DNA of 64,000 nt. Origin: Pinus tabuliformis (taxonomy: Eukaryota; Streptophyta; Pinopsida; Pinales; Pinaceae). Below are positions 52,701 to 61,700 of the stretch, piece after piece; positions within the stretch are counted from its first letter, which is position 1, and every line of letters begins with the position of its first letter. The translations under genes and the position numbers were made by a program. The stretch spans positions 832,512,071 through 832,576,070 of the forward strand of contig CM062816.1 in the NCBI GenBank assembly GCA_031772625.1. Direction: 5' to 3'. A model generated the notes under the pieces. The model was not told the origin of the DNA and did not search any database. It saw only the letters and a program-made list of their open reading frames with translations.

Positions 52701-55700
52701 TCTTTCATGCATGATTTGGGGATTTTCCTCAAATGGAGGATAATCGTGATGCTTGGAAGCATTCTTAGCCTTGTCTTTGCATTGATAGAGCATTTGTAGC
52801 CCAATAAGGGCATGAATTCATCAAATTTTTAGCTCTATGACTCACACGTGTGGGATTATAATGTCAAATTATGGTGTAAAGCTAGTGTGTTGGCTTCTAA
52901 CCCTAATTTACTTTTTGTCCACTGAAAAATCAAACGTGTGTAAGGGATTTTAGTTAAAAATTAAGTGAGATAGACCTCATATAAATATAGAGTCACCTCA
53001 CTCATTTATTCACCATTACTTGTGGAGAACTCAACCTCTATTAGAGATTTCAGCCTAAGTTGTTGTACTTTGCTACTTAGAGGAGCTGTGATCTTTTGTG
53101 GATATTTGGCTATTGGAAACTACTGTTTGTTGTGCAGGCACCATTTTGGGTTAAAGAAGGCTTGTTTCATATATATATTTTGAGTACCTTTTTATTGAAT
53201 ATCGTTTATAATTATTGCATGTAATGTTGCTAGGTTTTTCTATGTTCCATGTCTAAATGCTTATGTTTATATGAAATACTTAGTTAATTGTTGCATGCAT
53301 TAGTTTGTATCTTGGAACTTCCTTAGAGAACCTCCTAGAGAGATTTTCTCTGGTAAATTTATCTCGCATAAAGTGATAGCCATGGTTAGCAAGTGAAAAA
53401 CTGGGGTTTTCCCCCTTACTCCCACTCAGGATTTGATATTTCCATGGTTAAATTCCCTTAAGGCTCCATCATCCAAGTACATAGAAGGAACTGACTTGCA
53501 TGCTGATGATAAAAAATCATAAAACTTTAATTCTTTTACCTCTCTCCCAGAATTTTAGCCCTTCAAGGCAAGCTGCTAAGATTAGGGTTCGAGGCAGAAT
53601 TCAACTAGGGCATGAGCATTGAACTGATTGGAGGTCATTCTACCTTGTTAAGCCATAAAAATCACATTATAGCAATTTGCATGGTTGGAAATCCCTCCCT
53701 AGGGTTGACACTATCAACACTAGGCAATTCTATGGCTAGAAAAACCCTAATTTTGCACAAAGGCTTCACATAGGGTCTGTTAGAAAATTAAAGATAATGT
53801 AGATTTTCTTACTTGGTAATTACTTGTGAGAGTTAATCTTCTTTCTTTTGTTATTTATTGTTCCTTCATGAAGAAATTACACAAATTATTCTTCCAAGAT
53901 CACAAAGAAGCAAGAGACCCAAAATTTAGGCTTTCAAGCTTGGGAAAAGCCCCACAAGGGGGAAAAACCTCACAAGGGGTAAAACCCCACAAGGGGGAAA
54001 AACCAACAATCCTCTTCTTATTGAATCAAGTCAAAATGAGATATCCAACCTAAGAACAAAGACTCCCTTAAAGGTTCCAAGTGAGTCCTCCTCTAAAGTC
54101 AAATGTTGTCAACCTTCTCCTTTTTGCTCAAGATATAGTCAACCTTTTTCAAACTTTTCTCTAGCTACAAAGGTCTCGACCCTATTACTACCTTAAGGAA
54201 AACTCAGATTTTTTGCCTTGTCAAAAAACTACAAGATACTTCACATTTTCTCGGCCTGCCACAAAATTCCAGTTAACTTGCACGTGTGACTGTAATGGAT
54301 CAGAAGTAGGGTTTGGTATTCTTATTCTTTGACTTTCCTTTGTCTCTTCTGAAACTCAACTTGTTTCTCCTTCTTACAATCACAAAATTTGACTTGCTTC
54401 TTCAGAACTTCGTGGATTCCAATGAAGTCTCTCCTATATATATATAGCTCTCCATGAGCTATCAAATAGCCACACATGCTGACTTTGACTGAGAGAGGGC
54501 CGACTTGAACCTTTTGATAAAATAATAAAAATAAATTCGTTAGTAAATATCTTTTAGTATGAAGATCGACACTAGTTACATTTTCCAACACTCTGTCTTA
54601 GCTAGGGGGGTATTCATAATGACTCAATAGGTCTTCCTCAAGTTGAAATATTCAGATAAGAAGGGATCCAAATTGATAAGCATCAATGCTGATATTATCA
54701 TCATAGCCAACATTGTCACATTACCAAGGCCTTGACAGCTACACTCTGTCTCTCCACAAGATTAGAGCACAATGCTGGGAGGCATTCCATGGGACAGGAC
54801 ACTACCCCTCTGAGGTACATACTCCACCTAGGATACCTGGTGTATGTGCTCCATCGAACCATTTCGCTCAAGGAAATGTCTGTCTACAAGACCATCTTTA
54901 TCCAAGTCCATGTAGTTGACTTAGGGCCACCATCCTAATCCATCATAGTACATGACTCAAGAATGTCTTTCGAAGAGGCTTATCCAATCCACCAGTTTCC
55001 TTATCCATGTCCATGTACTTGACTTAGGATATCAATCTTAATTTGTCACAGTACATGACACAAGGAGAAACAAGCGCCCTAACTCCCTTTCAACCTGACA
55101 GGAGAAATCCATGCTCACTTCCTCTCAAATAAGGAGAGTGCATCAAGGCACCTCAACTTGTGTCAGAAATACTCATACTTCCCTTGCAATAGCTACTTGT
55201 TATTCCATGGAGATTTGTTGTAACTTCCTCAACCAACCCCATTATCACTAAGTTTTAACTATGATCAACTTGCAACTTTTTGTACTAGGGCTCCAAATCG
55301 ACCTCCTAATAGTTCATGATCCTACACCAAAGTTCTTGACCTACTGCAACCTGTATTGTGTCCTGCACTGCTTCCTGCCTTGAAGATAGTCCATCATCAC
55401 AATATCAAGGTAGCCAACACACTTGTCCAATCAACCTTGAACGCACTTTGGCCGTCCTTTCCAAATTGCAGTTCTGTAATCAACCTTCACTATAGCTCTA
55501 TAGACTTAAATAATTTTTCCCTCTAGCTGCTTCTCCTGTTCCTCCGAGATAGCAAACTCTTAGGGACTACACCAAACTGCTCTCTAGCATAGATAAGGCT
55601 GCTCCACTATCTCTGCTCTTAGGGTCTTCTTCTGCTGCCTTCTTATAGTCACTTTGCTGCCTCAAAGATGACTATACACTCTTCAATCTGCCCTCATACT

Positions 55701-58700
55701 CTTTCTTGATTGCTCCAAGAATGACATACCTAGGGCTTGCACAATCAACCATCTAAACAACCTCGCAATTGCTATGAAACACTGTTTCTTAGGGTTGGCA
55801 AATCAGCCCACACATCAATGTTATGCCTTCTTGCATCTAATGAACTTAGGGCTTTTCAACATCTGTTTAAAACACTTTAGGACAAACTTCTTCCAACATA
55901 CCATACCTTTGCAAATTGTTTCATAATTATACAAAACCTAGAGCACATCAATCAACCCTCTAACAAGGTCTATAAAGATCTGATCTTAGGGCACGTATAA
56001 TAGTCCATTTAACAATGGTTTAACACATAGTAGCATTGTAACTAGGGTTGCTATTCTCATTGTCTAAACTAGACTACATCACCTTAACATTCATTAACAT
56101 AAGGAACAATCTACATACCTTTCCAAGGCTCCCAACATGGTTTGAAATTCTCGGCCTTGTGCAAGTATAAACTTGAGATTTTCGACCCTCTTTTAGGGCT
56201 TTCGCGACTGCTTCAAAACAACCTTAACTCGGCTTGACAGATCTCCAATTGCTGTGTGACGTCCCTACTAGCGTCTATTTCTCCTGTGCAATATCATGAG
56301 GGAATTTAACCTTCATTTCAACACTCAACCATGTCATTGTTTAGGTGATCAAGAGATTCAATCATCCTTGATGCAACAGATCTAACTTAGCCCTCATCAT
56401 AGAAGTACACCACAACGATATGCAAAAAAATCATGCTCAAAGATTCGTCTACAGACTCCCTAAGTCAGGCAACCAAGAACATAGAAAAAAGACTCCAGCT
56501 TGTCCTTCTTCACTTCGTAGCTTGACTCCTTTAGACGTTTGTGACTATTTCAGACTGTTCTCTTCTTTGATGAGTGCACATGTGATGTATGTCTACTCCT
56601 TTTCAATGATTCCGGTGTTAACTATCCTTCTAAACATGTCTTTAAATTTCTATCCACATATGCTTGACTATCTTCTAAGATTTATGCTACAAACCTGGTG
56701 CATGATACACTAGTCATCATCTTCATGATTTCTTAATAGTAAAGATCTCTAGGATCTTCCTTCTGCTTCTTTGAAGGTTCTTCATCTTCAGTTGTTAATG
56801 CTTTGACCTTTCTTTCCTTTTATTGTTCTTAGGGTTCTTAGGACAATTTGCTTTGTAGAGTCTATATTCATGACAACCATAGCACTGAACTTTGGACATG
56901 TCTCTATTTTTGTTTTTCTTCTTCTTGTCAAAATTCTTCTTTGATTTAACTGCATAGGCTTGAGAGGCTTCATTGACAGGTTGAGTGTTACTTCTAGCCT
57001 CTATTTTGGATTCTTCTATTGAACATTAAGCCCATAATTCTTCAAATGATGTTGCTTCTTTTCTTGCATAGGTGCTACTTGCAAAACCATCCCACTCTTT
57101 AGGTAAGATGTTGATTGATTGCCATTGTAATTACTTCTGAATAAGATATTTTCTCACCAACTTCTTGAAGTTGATCTTTACTTTTTGATAGCTTCATGAA
57201 ATAAGAAGCTAAGTGTCTTCTTTTGTCATTTTTTATTGATATAGTTGAGTTCTCAGGGCTATCACGTGACTTGTTGTATTGGCAAAGTATAATTTCACCA
57301 AGGTATCATAAACTTCTTTAGATGTATATAATTCTGATACAAAAGTGATAAGGTGGTCTTTGATAGACTCAAAGAGAATTCTTCAAGCCTTAATTCCCCC
57401 TTTTCCATATTTTTCGATTTCCTGGGTGTTATTCTCATTTGGAGTTGGAGCCTTTCCTTGAATGAATTTCACAACATCATTCTCTCTAAGGACTAAGTCA
57501 ATTCTGTTTTTCCATGTCTTGGAGTTGGATGCTTCTTCTAGCTTATTGCTCTCCTTGCATACAAAAGCCATTGAATTTGACATGTAGGATTCAAAGAAAG
57601 TTGCTAACCCATCCAATCATCAAGTGTGTTACCCATGACATATCCAACACATGAAAACCATGTAGAACAACCCTTCCTAGTGACATCAACATCAAGTTAG
57701 TAGGAAACATCAACAACATCATGAAACATCTACCTCGTAACACCATCAGCTAACCCCTTAAGGGGGCTAGATCATCATCCATATCCAAGAGAAGCATGTA
57801 TGCCAAACCACATGATAATGAGATAGTATGCTCCACAACCATCTATAAGTGCAACCAAGGGATGATCAATAGGGCAAGCACATGTGAGAAGACCACCAAG
57901 CATTGTTGAATTTTCTAAGTCTACTTGTTAGAAACCCCACATGCACTTTACTGATTTATTCCTACCTACTTGTTCTGTTACTTAACAAGTTATTTACAAT
58001 ATTACAGATCATCAACTGAAGGAAACATAAACAAGCACACCCAATGCGGGAAAACTGGTGTAGCTATCTGAGGGTTTTCTTATTAAGCAATTTCAGAGTA
58101 CAATCTGGGTGCCAAATCTGGCTTACCCAACAGAGAATTTCCTTGGCAGTAGTACCTCTTAGTCTGAGACAAATGTCCCGACTGAAACCTCAAATAAACC
58201 CTTCGGCAGCTCCTTGGCTCCAATTTGCCCCAGAAACCCCAGCGTCTACCTCTCTGGACTGCGTCAGCCTCTCTCTGCCCAACGCTGGCCTTGCGTCACC
58301 TTGAATGGGCCTGCGTCAGCCTTCTGTCCCTCTGCGCAACACTGGCCTCTCTGAAGCACTGCGTAGCTCCTGGTTGCCTCTGCGTGGCCCTGCGTGAGCC
58401 CTGGCTGCTACTGCGTCACTCTCTCTGGCTCCTGCGCTGATCTCCCAGCACTATCTCTGCCTCTCTGTCTCTCTGTACTCAATGCCCCTCAGCTGCAACT
58501 CCGATCACTGATTCTATCTCTCTTAGCAAACCCCGCTCTAGAGAATAGAATGACTGATCATCTTGTGTGCTCTCTAAGTGACCCTCAAACCTCCTGTTAT
58601 ACTTTTCTTGTTGACATATCAACGATCGAGATTAAGTCCCTAATCAATGACTAAGATTAGATCTGGCTTGATCCATGTCTTTTGGACCATTCTAACACAG

Positions 58701-61700
58701 TTTTATATTAATCCACATTAATATTTTAATTTCTCTAAGTTTAGACTTAGGGACCTCCATTAAAAATATTAATTATTTTAATATCTCCCTAACTGTTTAG
58801 AATCTGCCCAAACCCTTTCTGGGTATTGGAGATCTCATGTGCCCTAACCTCTCCACCAAATTTTGTGGCTAAAGCACATCCGATGCTACCCCAAATCAAC
58901 AAGCATAAATCACAATCATCTAGCCAAGGAGAAGTAAGACTCTTGCAAGTTAAATATGTCCATCAAAATATGCAATGCCTTGAAGAGAAGGGGCTCCATG
59001 AATGTGAATCTTCTTGAGTTGGTCCAATAGCTCCAAGGAACCAGTTGCAAATTTCCATCAATGTGATGAGAATAAAAATATGGAACCTTATGCAATACGA
59101 GGTGTAACAAGGAGCATTTTTTTTTATCCATTGGGGATTCTTAGTTGTTATGGGAGTTGCTAGGCAGTGCTCCCTATTTTTTTTAAATCTCAAAATTGGG
59201 TGAAGCTAGTACCAATAGCCTGCAAGCAAATACTAGCAAGAACTTGTTACTTGACAAGAGCTGAGATGTCTGGAGACACTCCCATCAATGGTCATTTCGG
59301 GGTCCCGCACTTGGGGGACACCTACTTGTTCGACCTCATCATAGTGGGCCAATATTAAGTAAACAAATACAAACTTTATCCCACTATAGTTTTAAATCTG
59401 TGACCTCCAAGGAGGAAACGCATGTTCTTAATCATTGGATCCACTCAAGTTTGCACAGGCAGTGCTCCCTATTTGGGCAGTGAGCGACTTTTTTTACAAA
59501 GGAGTGTGCTCATAAAATTCTCACATAGAAGTGAGCATTTAGAAAGCAAGTTTCCAAGGGCACTTCCTGGATGCTCCCTCTAGGAGCATGTTTTGAGAGT
59601 GAAGCGTTCGCTGGTTGCTATGTCACAAGGTTCAGCGAACTTGAACCTTGAGGTTCAAAATTCAGTGAACCTACAGATTTTTTAGAGATTCGGCGAACCT
59701 TATGGCCATTGACCAAGTTCATAACTCAAGCTCATGACCACATGTTGCAAGTCAAGCTAGTAATCTATCCTTGCAATTTCCAAGTCCATGATAACATTTT
59801 TTATTTTTTATTGATGTTGATTTCTTACTATTTTATGCTATATTTCATTTTAAATTTTATATATTTATATATATAGAAAATGTATATGGATGAGCCGAAA
59901 GATGAACCTCATTTGAACCTCATCCAAAAATTCGAACTCAAACCGAACCAAATCATTGCGAAACCCGAACTTGAACCCAAACCATGTGACTTAGGTTGGT
60001 TGAGGGAGTGGTGTGGTGTGGTGCTCCCCCACAGTGTAGTTGTGAACTGTAGTGATACATCCTCAATGACTTATTAGTTATTACCTAAGTCACATGACAC
60101 GAGGACACGAGACACGGAGGACACGTAAATACGAGGTATTCAATACGAAACGCAGCGACCTGGAAACAGGACACGGGGGACACGTTTTATATATATTTAA
60201 TAAAAATATATATATATATATACCGAAATATAGTTTTTTATCCATATTAAATTGCAGGTTGCAGCTTATCTAATCAAATTAAAATATAATTACTTCTCAA
60301 AGTTCATAGTTCACTTTAAAAAAATAAATAGAATCAAAATTTACAACTTACAAGCACATAAGAAACTAAGTAGTAAATACTTACTACTAATTATAAATTT
60401 AGAACTTAGATATTAAAACCATAAAATGCAGATTTTCCATTAAGTCATCAAAATCAAAATGTATCAAACCAAGACAACACCAAAAGGGAATTTACTCCTG
60501 CATTCAACGAAAAACCTAAGTGAATCCACAACAAAAGCAAGAGAACTGGAACCACAGAACCAAACAAACAAAGCGCTGATGGCTATAACTTTTAATATTC
60601 TGAAATCTGAACATTGAGCTTCAAACTCAGAGATCCAAATTGAAATTATAGGATTGTTTCTTTACTGGGTTTTACATTTATCGTTCACATTTCGGCAACC
60701 AAAAGAAGTCTCAGCAAACAAACGTGGCACTCTAATGATTCATACCACGTGGATGCTTGCAACTACAAGTTCATTTGAGATAGATGGGCTTGAAATTTGT
60801 GGAGTAAACACTTTTTGCTCATGGAAAAAGAGAAGAGGAATATTCAGTGGACATTGCATCTATTGAAAAATTATATGGTTATTGATAGTCGTATGAATAG
60901 AGATTAGACTCATTAATGAGCGTTGAAGAAAAACTGAATAAACTTCAAATTTCTGTGATGAAAAACCATTAAAAAAATTTAAAAACCTGTGAAACATATG
61001 TAGCAAGTCGTTCACCGAATCTCACTAACCAACCGGAGTTTGTAAGCCGGAATCTCGCTATAAACCATGTTTTTTTTTCAATACGTATTCAAAACATCGA
61101 AATACGTTAGGGCAACGTATTCTCCAGACAAAATACGCGTATTCAAAATTTATGACACGAATGGAAAACGTTGAATACGTATTCGATTTTTATGACACGT
61201 TAAAAATCGTATTGGACACGTATTAGGGCCGTTTTCGTGTCCAATACGTAAAATATGGGACACGGGACCCTAGGGGACGTGTCCTGTGACTTAGGTTATT
61301 ACATATATCTCCATTTCATTTTATTCTGTGCAAGGATTATCTAAGCATTCAAATGTTTTACTGTCCATTCAAAAGGCATTGGGGAGTTTGTTAAATCAAG
61401 TTAATCTCTATCTATTCTGCTGAGTATGTGTCCAGCAATCCGATTAGACTTTAAAGTGCTGATGTGTCAACTTTCTAGAGAATATGTAGTATTTGCTGGT
61501 CAAAAATTGAAGTTGTACATGCCTTCTGTATGTGCCAAATTGCTTAATGTTACATGCCCAGTTTATTTGCATCGTATCTTACATATTGGCACATTCTAGT
61601 TGGTTATGCAATTTTCCTTCTGTTCTTTCATCTTATTTTCTTACTCACAGTTTTACAAATACCATTTAGTTGTACAAGCAATTTGTGCATTTTGCCAATG

